From Clostridia bacterium (GTDB lineage Bacteria > Bacillota > Clostridia > Saccharofermentanales > Saccharofermentanaceae), in assembly GCA_016287245.1 (NCBI GenBank), contig JAEEWG010000017.1, positions 1 to 64,000 of the forward strand: 64,000 nucleotides of DNA. The letters are read 5' to 3'. Both the position numbers and the translations under genes were made by a program. Below the pieces are notes generated by a model that worked only from the letters and a program-made list of their open reading frames with translations, was not told the origin of the DNA and did not search any database. How positions within the stretch are numbered: position 1 is the stretch's first letter; each line of letters begins with the position of its first letter. Positions 18,535-27,236 of the stretch are shown one piece after another.

Positions 18535-19947
18535 TTACGATCTGCTGTCCGCAACGATGCGTCCGGAACCGATGACGAGGAGGATGTCGCTTTCCAGAGA
18601 CAGCGGACTTCCTGACATAAGCACCATGTCCGGTGCTTTTCCTTCGGAAAGCGAGCCATAGCGGTCAGAGACACCGAGGATCTCGGCGGCCCGGATCGTA
18701 ACCGCTTCCAGCGCGCCCTGTTCGGACATGCCGCCTTTTTTGGCCAGCGCAGCCGAGAGCGGGAGATACTGCTCCGGCACACACGGATGATCCGTCATGA
18801 TCGCGACCGGAAGACCTTCCTTTTCGAGGATGCCGGCCGTTTTCAGACTGAGGTTGCTCAGTTCCGGCTTGCTCCGATCCCCGATGACCGGCCCGACGAT
18901 AATGCCCAGAAGCTCACCGCCCGAGGGCTTTCCTTCTTCGGACAGGATCCCTTTTCCGCGGTTTTCGCCTTTACCGTCCTCGTATTCTTCCTTAAGGACA
19001 TCTGCGATCAGATGTCCCTCTGTGCAGTGATCAAGCGTATATTTGAGGCGGAATTCATTCGCGATCCGTACGGCCGTCAGGATATCATCCTGGCGGTGAG
19101 CATGGATCTTCAGCGGCTTCTGCCCGAGGATCACGGGGATCATGGCTTCAAGCTCCAGATCCTTTTCGAAAACATCCGGTCGTTCCGGCTTGTCGTCTTT
19201 ATCTTCCTTAGAGGATCTTCCGTTCTTTCCTTCTGAAGACTCCTTCTTCGCCGATGCGACCGCCTCGTTATACTCCGCCCACTTTTCTTCGGACTGCTGC
19301 TTCTTCTCGTAGTATTCGATCGCTTCCGAGAGTACACCACGGAGAAGCGCTGCATTTCCCATACGGGTCTGCGGAGCTTTATTCTCCTTGCCGTAGCACA
19401 TCTTCGGGTTCTCTCCGAGCGCGGCCTTCATGGCAATGAACGGATCGACCAGTGCCCGGTCGATGGTCTTTTCATATGTCTTCACAAGTGCGAACTGGCC
19501 GCCGACGATATTGGCAGATCCGGGACCTGCCGCCACGAGCGTGACGCCGCCTTCTTTTGCTTCGCGGAAGCAAGGATCGCCGTTATGCATGCCATCGATC
19601 GCCCGAAGATCCGGGGAGATCGGAGATACGATCTCATTTCCGTCCGATCCTTCGTCCGTAAGTCCATCATCAAAAAGACCCAGGTGCGAGTGGGCATCGA
19701 TAAATCCGGGATAGAGTCTTGCGCCCTTGGCATCGATCGTACGCAGAAGTTCCGTCTTCTCATCGTTCTCTGCAAAATCACGGCGAACATAAAGATCCGG
19801 ATCTTCTTTTCCAGCCTTGTCCAGGAAAGCCTGCCATCCGTCTCCCGTACCGACTTCCAGTATCTTCTTTCTGTCAAAGATCACGTATCCGTCAGAGATC
19901 GGCTCTTCGGATTCCATCGTATAGATCTGCGCATTATAAATGATCAT
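18535..19947 (-). CDS. Amidohydrolase family protein
   Basis: The 470-residue metal-dependent hydrolase has the amidohydrolase core: YPGFIDAHSHLG near residue 80 supplies the first metal-binding His pair. A barrel region includes IHAHRQDDILTAVR near 285 and YTLDHCTEGH near 310, and IMTDHPCVP near 390 is probably the late metal Asp. The C-terminal half has GSLSEGKAPDMVLMSGSPL, common in this superfamily. The substrate cannot be told; relatives include imidazolonepropionase-like enzymes. A Lys/Glu/Ser-rich insertion at about 220-255 looks flexible. It is probably co-transcribed with tsaE. Confidence 0.82.
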   Translation of the reverse strand: MIIYNAQIYTMESEEPISDGYVIFDRKKILEVGTGDGWQAFLDKAGKEDPDLYVRRDFAENDEKTELLRTIDAKGARLYPGFIDAHSHLGLFDDGLTDEGSDGNEIVSPISPDLRAIDGMHNGDPCFREAKEGGVTLVAAGPGSANIVGGQFALVKTYEKTIDRALVDPFIAMKAALGENPKMCYGKENKAPQTRMGNAALLRGVLSEAIEYYEKKQQSEEKWAEYNEAVASAKKESSEGKNGRSSKEDKDDKPERPDVFEKDLELEAMIPVILGQKPLKIHAHRQDDILTAVRIANEFRLKYTLDHCTEGHLIADVLKEEYEDGKGENRGKGILSEEGKPSGGELLGIIVGPVIGDRSKPELSNLSLKTAGILEKEGLPVAIMTDHPCVPEQYLPLSAALAKKGGMSEQGALEAVTIRAAEILGVSDRYGSLSEGKAPDMVLMSGSPLSLESDILLVIGSGRIVADSRS

Positions 19948-20062
19948 CTTTTCCTCTTTCTAAGGCGCGCCAAATTCCATCTTCCCGAGGATCCGGGGGA
20001 AGTTCTCCTTCATTCCCGGTCCCGCCTTAAGGCTTACTTTCATTTTCTGCCCCCTATTGTGC

Positions 20063-20096
20063 CAAAAAGCGAGCGGAAATACAATTCCCGCCCGCT
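20063..20096 (-). terminator. Terminator after the LytTR/membrane-protein pair
   Basis: An imperfect GC-rich stem pairs 20068-20076 with 20088-20096 and is followed on the minus strand by TTTTT. It separates the gene at 20125 from the amidohydrolase operon. Confidence 0.75.
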
Positions 20097-20124
20097 TTAC
20101 TTAAGCAATTTGCGTTGTTTTCTT

Positions 20125-21168
20125 TTAGCCTTGACCGATCACTTTTCCGTCTTTATCTGTTACTGTCAGAGTATTCGAATCTGCATAAAATGCATTTACT
20201 TCTGAGCCCGGCTCAACACTTCCAAGCGATATGGTAACAGTCCAGCCGTAATCCATTACGATCTCCAGATCTATATCCAGAGAATTTCCCGCTCCGACCT
20301 CATACACACCTGTCACATTTGTTTGGGCATATTCTCCATCCATTTTGACGGGACAGCGCTTTAATTCCTTATCTCCTGTACGGAGCACCACACAGACACT
20401 TCGGACGTTTTTCTCCTGCAGGATCCCTTCTTTGGAATTGATCTCTCCGTTTGAAACCAGTTCAACTTTTTTCCTTCCTGCATCGGGATCGGCAGTGACA
20501 TCGAATAAAAAACTTCCGAATAATTCTGATGCCGGAGATCCATAGGGTCCGCAGCTTAATATCTCGGTCTTCAGGATGTCCCCGCGTTGGATCGTGAGCA
20601 CCGGTGATTCATCTACATAAGTGAACACAGGTGCAGCCAGGCTTCCCTTATAGCTTCCACCAACGGCCTTCAGTTCAGCGACCATCCCACCCCACGAAAC
20701 AGACAGTTCCGAATCGGAAGTGACCTCTTTGGGAACGACGGTAAAAAGCACATCGATCGTTTTCTTCTCCGGATCGATCTCACCGAAAGAATAGGAGCAG
20801 TCATGAACGAGAGAATCCGAAGACTCTCCCCTGTTTTCCGGGATATTCACGACAACTTCGTTATTTCTTATCTCGTTTCTTACCGTTTCCAGCTCCGCTT
20901 TGATGTCGCTGACCGTGACCATCGTCCATATCATCAGGATCATCATGCAGATAGCGAAGATGACTTTCGCCACTGTCAGTGGATCCGCCACGCGAGTATG
21001 CAGGTCTCTTTCCGTTCCTTCCACCACCCGGTTCAGATGGGCCGTATACATCCGGCGGGAAATAATAAATACCAGAAACCCAACCAGAATAATCGTTCCG
21101 ATCACTAAAATGGTTATTGCAGTCAAACCCAACGTTCTGTCAGCTTCCGCTGAATCAAGAATAAACAT
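20125..21168 (-). CDS. Membrane protein of unknown function, paired with a LytTR regulator
   Basis: I do not recognise a family for this 347-residue protein. It has two predicted membrane helices near the N-terminus (about 15-37, rich in I/V/L, and about 70-90), with a basic loop between them. A long extracellular or exposed part of about 250 residues rich in beta-strand patterns follows. The ATG at 21168 has GGAGG eight bases upstream and is preferred over the GTG three codons earlier. It lies 30 bases downstream of the LytTR gene, in the same unit. In many Bacillota a LytTR protein is encoded beside a small membrane protein that it controls or that inhibits it; that relation is only suggested by position. 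Confidence 0.6.
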   Translation of the reverse strand: MFILDSAEADRTLGLTAITILVIGTIILVGFLVFIISRRMYTAHLNRVVEGTERDLHTRVADPLTVAKVIFAICMMILMIWTMVTVSDIKAELETVRNEIRNNEVVVNIPENRGESSDSLVHDCSYSFGEIDPEKKTIDVLFTVVPKEVTSDSELSVSWGGMVAELKAVGGSYKGSLAAPVFTYVDESPVLTIQRGDILKTEILSCGPYGSPASELFGSFLFDVTADPDAGRKKVELVSNGEINSKEGILQEKNVRSVCVVLRTGDKELKRCPVKMDGEYAQTNVTGVYEVGAGNSLDIDLEIVMDYGWTVTISLGSVEPGSEVNAFYADSNTLTVTDKDGKVIGQG

Positions 21169-21198
21169 TTGCTTCACCTCCGTATCACGATCTCCGGG

Positions 21199-21651
21199 TC
21201 AGATCCCGAAGAAATCCTTAAATGCATAGTAATAACTTCTCGTCACATCGACGATCGTGCCGTCGTCCATCGTCAGAACAAACTTCATGGACAGGGACGG
21301 GCGGATCTTCGTGACATGTTTTCTCGAGATAATGACAGAATTACTGACTCGGGCAAACTGCTCCCGGGGAAGTGTTTCCGCCAGCTGGTACAAGCGGTCC
21401 GAAGCTAAGAAGGTCCCCTCCGTGGTGTGCACTTCCACATCGTGTCCAAAGCTCTCGATATAAATAATGTTATCGGGAGTGACATGGACCTTTCTTCCCT
21501 CTTCGTCTCTGGCGATGACAAAAGATGCGCCGTGATCGACGGATTCAGAAAGGACAAATTCGCCTTCGTCACCGATTTCAAAACCGGCGTCGAGAAGTTT
21601 CTTTTTCACTTCTTCGTAATGTCCGTCAGAAATATTCAGCCGGATCTTCAT
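21199..21651 (-). CDS. LytTR-domain DNA-binding transcriptional regulator
   Basis: The 150-residue protein has a short N-terminal region (1-45). A LytTR DNA-binding domain follows at about 50-150: NIIYIESFGHDVEVHTTEG, then LAETLPREQFARVSNSVII and the closing SRSYYYAFKDFFGI. There is no response-regulator receiver domain, so it belongs to the stand-alone LytTR class. The target is unknown; the adjacent membrane-protein gene is the obvious candidate, and autoregulation is common. AGGAAG precedes the ATG. No histidine kinase gene lies in the window. Confidence 0.88.
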   Translation of the reverse strand: MKIRLNISDGHYEEVKKKLLDAGFEIGDEGEFVLSESVDHGASFVIARDEEGRKVHVTPDNIIYIESFGHDVEVHTTEGTFLASDRLYQLAETLPREQFARVSNSVIISRKHVTKIRPSLSMKFVLTMDDGTIVDVTRSYYYAFKDFFGI

Positions 21652-21765
21652 CTTGCCATCTTCCTTTCGCTTGCTGATGATTTTATTCTATCGATAAATC
21701 CCCTGTTTACAAGGGCATTTGCACAGTCTGCACTTATTGGATGCATAGTTTGCATCAGGATACGG

Positions 21766-21800
21766 AAAAAGGACCGTTCCACTTGGGAACGGTCCTTTTG
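21766..21800 (-). terminator. Terminator after rplM-rpsI
   Basis: A perfect 14-bp inverted repeat (21767-21780 with 21786-21799, loop ACTTG) is followed by T runs on both strands. It ends the rplM-rpsI unit and may also act in reverse. Confidence 0.9.
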
Positions 21801-21851
21801 AAAAAGCAACTTGAATCTCGTCCGAAGACGCAAAGCGAAGTGAACCTCCGA

Positions 21852-22259
21852 TTAACGCTTACTGAACTGGGAAGCCTTACGAGCTTTCTTGAGACCCGGC
21901 TTCTTTCTTTCCTTCATACGTGCGTCACGTGTGAGGAAACCGGCCTTCTTAAGAATGGACTTGTAAGCCTCTTCATCTGCCTGAACCAGAGCACGGGAGA
22001 TACCGTGACGGATCGCACCGGCCTGACCGGCAATACCGCCGCCGATCGCCTTGCAGATGATGTCGAACTTGCCTTCTGTAGCGGTAGCTACGAGCGGCTG
22101 ACGAACGATGAGCTTCAGAGTATCGAGACCGAAGTAATCGTCCATATCCTTATCGTTGATAGTGATCTTACCTGTGCCAGGAAGAAGACGTACGCATGCT
22201 ACAGCATTCTTACGACGACCTGTGCCATAGAAGTAAACTTTAGTAGCTTTCTTAGCCAT
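21852..22259 (-). CDS. rpsI: 30S ribosomal protein S9
   Basis: The 135-residue protein ends in the basic tail SQFSKR that reaches the decoding site. It carries [19 protein letters not shown] at the N-terminus and [18 protein letters not shown] in the middle, all diagnostic for S9. It follows rplM by 20 bases, the near-universal order. Confidence 0.98.
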   Translation of the reverse strand: MAKKATKVYFYGTGRRKNAVACVRLLPGTGKITINDKDMDDYFGLDTLKLIVRQPLVATATEGKFDIICKAIGGGIAGQAGAIRHGISRALVQADEEAYKSILKKAGFLTRDARMKERKKPGLKKARKASQFSKR

Positions 22260-22279
22260 GTATCTTATTCCTCCCTATA

Positions 22280-22714
22280 TTAGCTTTCGAAGTTCAGGAC
22301 TTCCGGCTTCTGTGCAGCGTGCTCGTGCTCAGCGCCTGCATAAACCTTCAGCTTCTTGAACATCTGACGTCCGAGAGCATTCTTCGGGAGCATACCCTTC
22401 ACTGCCAACTCGAAAGCCTTCTCCGGCTTCGTATCCATGAGCTTTCTGTAGGTTGTCTCCTTGAGACCGCCTGCATAGCCTGTGTGATAACGGTACATCT
22501 TCTTGTCAAGCTTGTTACCTGTGAGAACGAGCTTGCTTGCATTGATGACGATTACATAATCTCCTGTATCGATGAAAGGTGTGTATGTCGGCTTGTTCTT
22601 ACCGCGCAGAACAGTTGCAACTTCAGTAGCCAGACGACCAAGTGTCTTGCCGGAAGCATCAACTACGTACCATTTTCTCTCGATATTTGATGGTGTAGCA
22701 ACAAATGTCTTCAT
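22280..22714 (-). CDS. rplM: 50S ribosomal protein L13
   Basis: The 144-residue protein has the L13 marks: [17 protein letters not shown] near the N-terminus, [17 protein letters not shown] in the middle and [19 protein letters not shown] further on. It binds early in 50S assembly. It leads the rplM-rpsI operon with a consensus promoter and a structured 5' leader. AGGAGG lies before the ATG. Confidence 0.98.
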   Translation of the reverse strand: MKTFVATPSNIERKWYVVDASGKTLGRLATEVATVLRGKNKPTYTPFIDTGDYVIVINASKLVLTGNKLDKKMYRYHTGYAGGLKETTYRKLMDTKPEKAFELAVKGMLPKNALGRQMFKKLKVYAGAEHEHAAQKPEVLNFES

Positions 22715-22782
22715 AATGGACTTTTTCCTCCTAAAATAGTTCGCGTGAACAATTCACGCACGAAGCCCTTTCTTTTGGGCGC
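22715..22782 (-). promoter_or_regulatory. Candidate L13 ribosomal-protein leader
   Basis: The approximately 68-base untranslated leader of rplM can form two hairpins. One is a 7-bp stem GCGTGAA/TTCACGC with a 3-base loop at about 22742-22758. The other is a bulged GAAGCGCCC/GGGCTTC stem at about 22763-22784. Bacillota rplM genes often carry such autoregulatory leaders; I did not verify the family consensus. Confidence 0.45.
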
Positions 22783-22788
22783 TTCCCT

Positions 22789-22817
22789 ATAATATATGCG
22801 CAAGGAGGTTATGTCAA
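22789..22817 (-). promoter_or_regulatory. Sigma-A promoter of rplM-rpsI
   Basis: Minus-strand TTGACA (22812-22817) and TATTAT (22789-22794) are separated by 17 bases. They lie about 75 bases before the rplM start. Confidence 0.85.
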
Positions 22818-22904
22818 CACTTTTTCTTAAAAAATCTCACGAATTTTCAAAAATTCGTCGATTTTCGCCGTTTTTCTCGTTTATCGACGTTGATTATAGC
22901 ATAA

Positions 22905-22933
22905 AAACGGGCGGAGGTTTCTTCTTCCGCCCG
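22905..22933 (-). terminator. Terminator after the lipoprotein gene at 22940
   Basis: A perfect 8-bp GC-rich stem (CGGGCGGA at 22908-22915, TCCGCCCG at 22926-22933) is followed by TTTTT on the minus strand, immediately past the stop codon. Confidence 0.88.
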
Positions 22934-22939
22934 ATCTAT

Positions 22940-23545
22940 TTAATCCTGTGCATCGTCCGGTGCGATGATCCCGAGCTTGCTGCAGATCTCGCTGATGATC
23001 TCCTGCCCGTCCGAATCGATCGTACCATATACATATATGATCTTGTCCCGGGACTGGTAAAGGCCGCCTATTGCCGACTTATTCTCGATCAGAATGTAGT
23101 TATAGCCGCTCTTCTCCTTTGTGGATTCTTCGACCTTCTCAACCTTCAGTTTTTTCTTCATCTTCTTGTACATCTCTTCCGCTTTCTTATCGGATTCGAG
23201 TGTAAGCATATAGATCGTGTAGGCCTCTTTGCCGCTGATGCCCACGGTGTGGAACAGTTCTTTTACATCATAATCCGGGAACTGGTTTAGACGGTTGATG
23301 ACCGCATCATATGCATCCTGGGCATCGTCCCCGCTGCACCACAGATATTTCGGCTGGCCGTCAGTGCCTTCCGGATGACTTTCCGTGTATTCCTCGACAT
23401 CTTCGTAGGCCTCGAAATCATACTCTTCCACTACTTTCACGATCGTCTTATAAGAGAAATCCTTCCCTTTCTTTTTACAGCCGGCGGCACCAAAAACCAC
23501 GGATGCCGCAACAAGTATGCTCAGGATATTTTTTGTCGTCTTCAT
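22940..23545 (-). CDS. Small lipoprotein of unknown function
   Basis: The 201-residue protein has a signal peptide with a G-A-A-G-C lipobox (Cys23) followed by KKKGK. The mature part is acidic, then Lys-rich near residues 140-165, with no catalytic motif I can name. It is predicted to be anchored on the outer face of the membrane. It lies 13 bases downstream of the HAD-GNAT gene and has its own terminator, so it is probably the last gene of the purF-HAD-GNAT run. Confidence 0.65.
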   Translation of the reverse strand: MKTTKNILSILVAASVVFGAAGCKKKGKDFSYKTIVKVVEEYDFEAYEDVEEYTESHPEGTDGQPKYLWCSGDDAQDAYDAVINRLNQFPDYDVKELFHTVGISGKEAYTIYMLTLESDKKAEEMYKKMKKKLKVEKVEESTKEKSGYNYILIENKSAIGGLYQSRDKIIYVYGTIDSDGQEIISEICSKLGIIAPDDAQD

Positions 23546-23558
23546 GATGATTGCCCCC

Positions 23559-24701
23559 TTAGATTTCCTTTTCCATCAAAAAATCATCACAGATAAAGCC
23601 TTCGCCGATATCGGTCTTGATCTCATCCACGATGCGGTATCCTTTTCGAAGATACACGCGGATAGAATTATAGTTATGCCGGTTCACGAATAAGCGGACT
23701 TTCGAAAAGCCCTTTTCTTTCGCCACTTCTTCGGCTCGGTCGAAAAAGAGGTTGCTTCTTCTCTGGCCGCGGAACGGCTTCATGAGATAGAGTTTGCTTA
23801 AGAGAAGCGCGCCGTCGTCCGGTGCGACACCCATGTAACCGATCGGCGTATCACCTAAGATCATGAGGAAGTACTCATAGCCCTTTTCCCTGATCGCTTC
23901 ATCGATCGCGGGCATGCTCTGAAACTTCTCGACCATGTAGTTGACCTGTTCCTGGGAAATGATCGACGGGAACCACTCGTTCCAGATGATCTGTGCGAGG
24001 GATACGACTGCCATTTTTCTGGTCGGAGAGGTGACCGGCAGGATCTTCACTTCAGAGAGCTGTTCAATGATCTTCGGCACCTCGGAAAGAGACTTGATCA
24101 CAACATCAGCCGCGCTCACATTCTGTCCGCCGCTTGTCGGGTTCTCATAGCCGAGCGTATACATACCGGCCATTCTTCCGGCCTGCACGCCTGCGGTAGA
24201 ATCTTCGATCACGAGACAGCGCTCCGGATCGATATCCAGTCTTGTCGCCGCCAGAAGGAAAATATCCGGCATCGGTTTTCCGTTTTCGACTTCCGCACCC
24301 GTAGCAAATACTTCCACATATTTCCACAGATCGAGAAGATCGAATACCGCTTCCACATAGTCCTGCCGGGAGGAAGAAGCTACTGCAATATGTATACCTT
24401 TTTCATGGCAGTAATCTAAAAGTTCAGAAAGACCTTCGGATCTCTCAAGTCCGGAATCCGGGATCCCCGCAACATTTTTCTTCCACTGAAGTTCGACAAG
24501 ATCTTCGACGGAGGCCGGAATATCGTACTTGGTCTTCATGGCGGCCCATAGATCCTCGCTGGATCTTCCCACATACGGGCGGATCGCTTCGTAGGCCCCT
24601 TTGGCACCGTAGCTCTCGAGGATCGATGTGGTAGTCTGGTCATGGAAAGGTTCGCTGTCGAGAAGTACACCGTCCAAATCGAAAATCACTGCTGAGATCA
24701 T
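23559..24701 (-). CDS. Fusion of a HAD phosphatase/phosphomutase and a GNAT acetyltransferase
   Basis: The 380-residue protein has two enzyme domains. Residues 1-215 are a beta-phosphoglucomutase-like HAD hydrolase: VIFDLDGVLLDSEP (Asp nucleophile pair), VASSSRQ (motif II), GKPMPDIF (motif III Lys) and CLVIEDSTAGVQAG (motif IV). Residues about 225-380 form a GNAT domain with LYLMKPFRGQRRSNLFF (acetyl-CoA loop) and VNRHNYNSIRVYLRKGYRIV. Neither substrate is known. No frameshift or stop separates the halves, so the fusion looks genuine. It follows purF by 45 bases. Confidence 0.85.
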   Translation of the reverse strand: MISAVIFDLDGVLLDSEPFHDQTTTSILESYGAKGAYEAIRPYVGRSSEDLWAAMKTKYDIPASVEDLVELQWKKNVAGIPDSGLERSEGLSELLDYCHEKGIHIAVASSSRQDYVEAVFDLLDLWKYVEVFATGAEVENGKPMPDIFLLAATRLDIDPERCLVIEDSTAGVQAGRMAGMYTLGYENPTSGGQNVSAADVVIKSLSEVPKIIEQLSEVKILPVTSPTRKMAVVSLAQIIWNEWFPSIISQEQVNYMVEKFQSMPAIDEAIREKGYEYFLMILGDTPIGYMGVAPDDGALLLSKLYLMKPFRGQRRSNLFFDRAEEVAKEKGFSKVRLFVNRHNYNSIRVYLRKGYRIVDEIKTDIGEGFICDDFLMEKEI

Positions 24702-24746
24702 GTTCCGCTCCTATCTTCCCTTCCGGGCTCACGGCTCTTTTTCGTC

Positions 24747-26141
24747 TTATTCTTCCATCATATCGATGCCGGTATCGTAGTTCGGATAGTTTCCGGTAAA
24801 GCAGGCATCGCAGAAATTATGTCCTTTGTCTCCGATCAGATCGCCCAGAGAATCCACTTCGAGGTAGCCGAGGGAATCGGCGCCCAGGATCTCACAGATC
24901 TCCGGGATCGTGTGCTGGCAGGCGATCAGAAGTTCACGGGAAGGTACATCGGTACCGTAATAGCACGGAGAGATGAACGGCGGTGAACTAATACGCACAT
25001 GCACTTCGGTCGCGCCGGCATCACGGAGCATCTTGACGATATTCGCCATGGTCGTACCACGGACGATGGAGTCATCGATCAGGACGACACGCTTGCCGCG
25101 TACGGCCTCCGCCACCGGATTGAGCTTGATATGTACCGCTTCCTGGCGCTGTCCCTGCTCCGGCTTGATGAATGTTCTTCCGATATAGTTATTCTTCATG
25201 AAGCCGCGTACTGCGGGAATTCCGGCTTCTTCCGCAAACCCGCTGGCCGCATCGAGTCCCGATTCCGGAACACCGATAACGACGTCTGCATCCACAGGAT
25301 GCTGGCGGCAGAGAAGTCTTCCTGCCTGAAGGCGTGCTTCATATACGCTCTTTCCGTCGATCCGGCTGTCCGGACGGGCGAAATAGATATATTCGAAAAT
25401 ACACATATTGCAGACACCTCTGCAATGTGTACGGATAGACTGTATTCCGTTTTCATCCACAACGATGATCTCTCCCGGCTCGACGTCGCGCTCATACTTC
25501 GCGCCAACAGCATCGAGTGCACATGTCTCGGAAGCAAACACATAGGACTGTCCGATACGGCCCATGCAGAGCGGCTTAAAGCCATACGGATCTCTGGCTG
25601 CAATGAGTTTTTTCGGGCTCATGACTAAAAGCGCATATCCGCCCTGGATCTGCTCCATGGCTTTTTCCACGGCGGCTTCAACAGAAGGTGTCTTCGTGCG
25701 CTCTTTAGCTACCAGGTAAGCGATGATCTCCGAATCTACGGTCGTCTGGAAAAAGGCACCTTCCTCCTCCAGTTCACGGCGCAGCGTGATGGCATTGGTG
25801 AGGTTGCCGTTATGGGCAAGGGAAAGCGTTCCCTTTACATACTGGGTGACCAGCGGCTGGGTGTTCTTTAAGATGCTGGCCCCTGTTGTGGAGTATCTTA
25901 CGTGGCCGATGGCGATCGTGCCTTCGAGGGAATTGATCATGTCATGGGTAAAGACCTCGCTGACGAGACCCATGTTCTTCTGACAACGGATCCATCCGTC
26001 GTTATTGATGGCGATGCCGCAGCTCTCCTGGCCTCTGTGCTGAAGGGCAAAAAGACCATAGTATACGAGTGGCGCGATCTTTTGACCTTCACGGTCAAAT
26101 ATCCCGAAAACACCACATTCTTCATGACGGGAACCGATCAC
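24747..26141 (-). CDS. purF: Amidophosphoribosyltransferase
   Basis: The 464-residue enzyme commits PRPP to purine synthesis by making phosphoribosylamine from glutamine. The N-terminal propeptide MIGSRHEE would be cleaved to expose Cys9 as the nucleophile (CGVFGIFD). The glutaminase domain spans about 9-235. The PRPP loop VVLIDDSIVRGTT lies near 350. Cysteines in VCNMCIFEY and in FCDACFTG fit the [4Fe-4S] cluster of the Bacillus-type enzyme. The start is GTG at 26141 with GGAAGG upstream, and a promoter lies 30-60 bases further up. Other pur genes are not nearby. Confidence 0.96.
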   Translation of the reverse strand: MIGSRHEECGVFGIFDREGQKIAPLVYYGLFALQHRGQESCGIAINNDGWIRCQKNMGLVSEVFTHDMINSLEGTIAIGHVRYSTTGASILKNTQPLVTQYVKGTLSLAHNGNLTNAITLRRELEEEGAFFQTTVDSEIIAYLVAKERTKTPSVEAAVEKAMEQIQGGYALLVMSPKKLIAARDPYGFKPLCMGRIGQSYVFASETCALDAVGAKYERDVEPGEIIVVDENGIQSIRTHCRGVCNMCIFEYIYFARPDSRIDGKSVYEARLQAGRLLCRQHPVDADVVIGVPESGLDAASGFAEEAGIPAVRGFMKNNYIGRTFIKPEQGQRQEAVHIKLNPVAEAVRGKRVVLIDDSIVRGTTMANIVKMLRDAGATEVHVRISSPPFISPCYYGTDVPSRELLIACQHTIPEICEILGADSLGYLEVDSLGDLIGDKGHNFCDACFTGNYPNYDTGIDMMEE

Positions 26142-26168
26142 ACTACATCACCTTCCTTTTCCGAGTTT

Positions 26169-26198
26169 ATTTTATGAAATGAATCTTTTTCCTGTCAA
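26169..26198 (-). promoter_or_regulatory. Promoter of purF
   Basis: Minus-strand TTGACA (26193-26198) is followed after 18 bases by TAAAAT (26169-26174). The divergent radical SAM gene has TATACT at 26204-26209 but no good -35. Confidence 0.65.
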
Positions 26199-26221
26199 TG
26201 CGATATACTGATAAGAAATGA

Positions 26222-27172
26222 ATGGAAAGGAACTACTTTTTCGTGGAAATGTGCTCAAAAAGCATACCGGATGCATATTCTTCCTGCCGTCTCTGCCCGC
26301 GCTCCTGCGGGATCGACCGGCACGTGAAGACGGGATTCTGCGCCATGCCTTCGGATCTTCACATCTCGAGAGTCGGCCTTCACATGTGGGAAGAGCCCTG
26401 TCTTTCCGGGACGGCCGGATCCGGCACCATCTTCTTTACGGGCTGTAATCTTGGCTGTATCTTCTGCCAGAACTTTGAGATCAGCCGCAGGACGAAAGGT
26501 CCCTCATCCACGCCCTATTCTCTTCCCGGAAAAGTTTATACCACGGAAGATCTTTGTGAAGCCATGCTTTCTCTTCAGAAGATGGGCGCCCACAACATCA
26601 ACTTCGTCACCGGCACGCATTTCGTGCCACACATCATCGAAGGCGTCCGCCTCGCAAGAGAAAATGGTCTTACGATCCCGACCCTTTATAACTGTGGCGG
26701 ATATGAGTCCGTGGAAACGATCAGGGCACTTTCGGGCACGATCGATATCTACCTTCCCGACATGAAGTTCTTTTCCCCGGAGATAAGCCGGAAATATGCT
26801 AATGCTGAGGACTATTTTTCTGTGGCAAAAGAAGCTGTCGCAGAGATGGTCAGGCAGTGTCCCGAGCAGCTCTTCGATGACGACGGTCTTATGAAAAAAG
26901 GAGTCATCGTCCGCCACCTGATGCTTCCCGGGCTTCTTTTCGATAGCAAGCATATCCTGGACTATCTCTGTGAGACTTATGGGAATAAAATCACGATCTC
27001 CCTCATGAATCAGTATACGCCGATGCCTGGCGCGCCGGCAGAGCTTCAAAAGCCGCTGTCCGCCGAGCACTACCGTGCGATGGTCGACCACTTAAGGATA
27101 CTCGGGCAGGAAAACGCCTATACGCAGGAAGGCGGAACGGTAAGCAGCAGCTTCATTCCCGATTTCGAATAA
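26222..27172 (+). CDS. PflX-like radical SAM protein
   Basis: The 316-residue protein carries the radical SAM cluster motif C75-x3-C79-x2-C82 (TGCNLGCIFC). An N-terminal cysteine set (SCRLCPRSCGIDR) is typical of the PflX/COG1313 branch related to pyruvate formate-lyase activating enzymes. The radical target is unknown. The start is uncertain: ATG 26222 lies only about a dozen bases after a likely -10 (TATACT at 26204), so GTG 26243 (with GGAAAGGA upstream) or ATG 26249 may be the true start. All three keep the cysteine motifs. It is transcribed away from purF. Confidence 0.85.
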   Translation: MERNYFFVEMCSKSIPDAYSSCRLCPRSCGIDRHVKTGFCAMPSDLHISRVGLHMWEEPCLSGTAGSGTIFFTGCNLGCIFCQNFEISRRTKGPSSTPYSLPGKVYTTEDLCEAMLSLQKMGAHNINFVTGTHFVPHIIEGVRLARENGLTIPTLYNCGGYESVETIRALSGTIDIYLPDMKFFSPEISRKYANAEDYFSVAKEAVAEMVRQCPEQLFDDDGLMKKGVIVRHLMLPGLLFDSKHILDYLCETYGNKITISLMNQYTPMPGAPAELQKPLSAEHYRAMVDHLRILGQENAYTQEGGTVSSSFIPDFE

Positions 27173-27236
27173 CTCCTATTTTCTTTTGAAGGAACGTTTT
27201 GCTATACTGTTAGAAGTGTGGAGGGTCCCAATCACC

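Noticed and set aside
27186..27236. Longer AraC protein starting at the TTG at 27186
   Set aside because: The extra codons have no ribosome site and overlap a probable -10 sequence (TATACT); the ATG at 27237 is preceded by GGAGGG.
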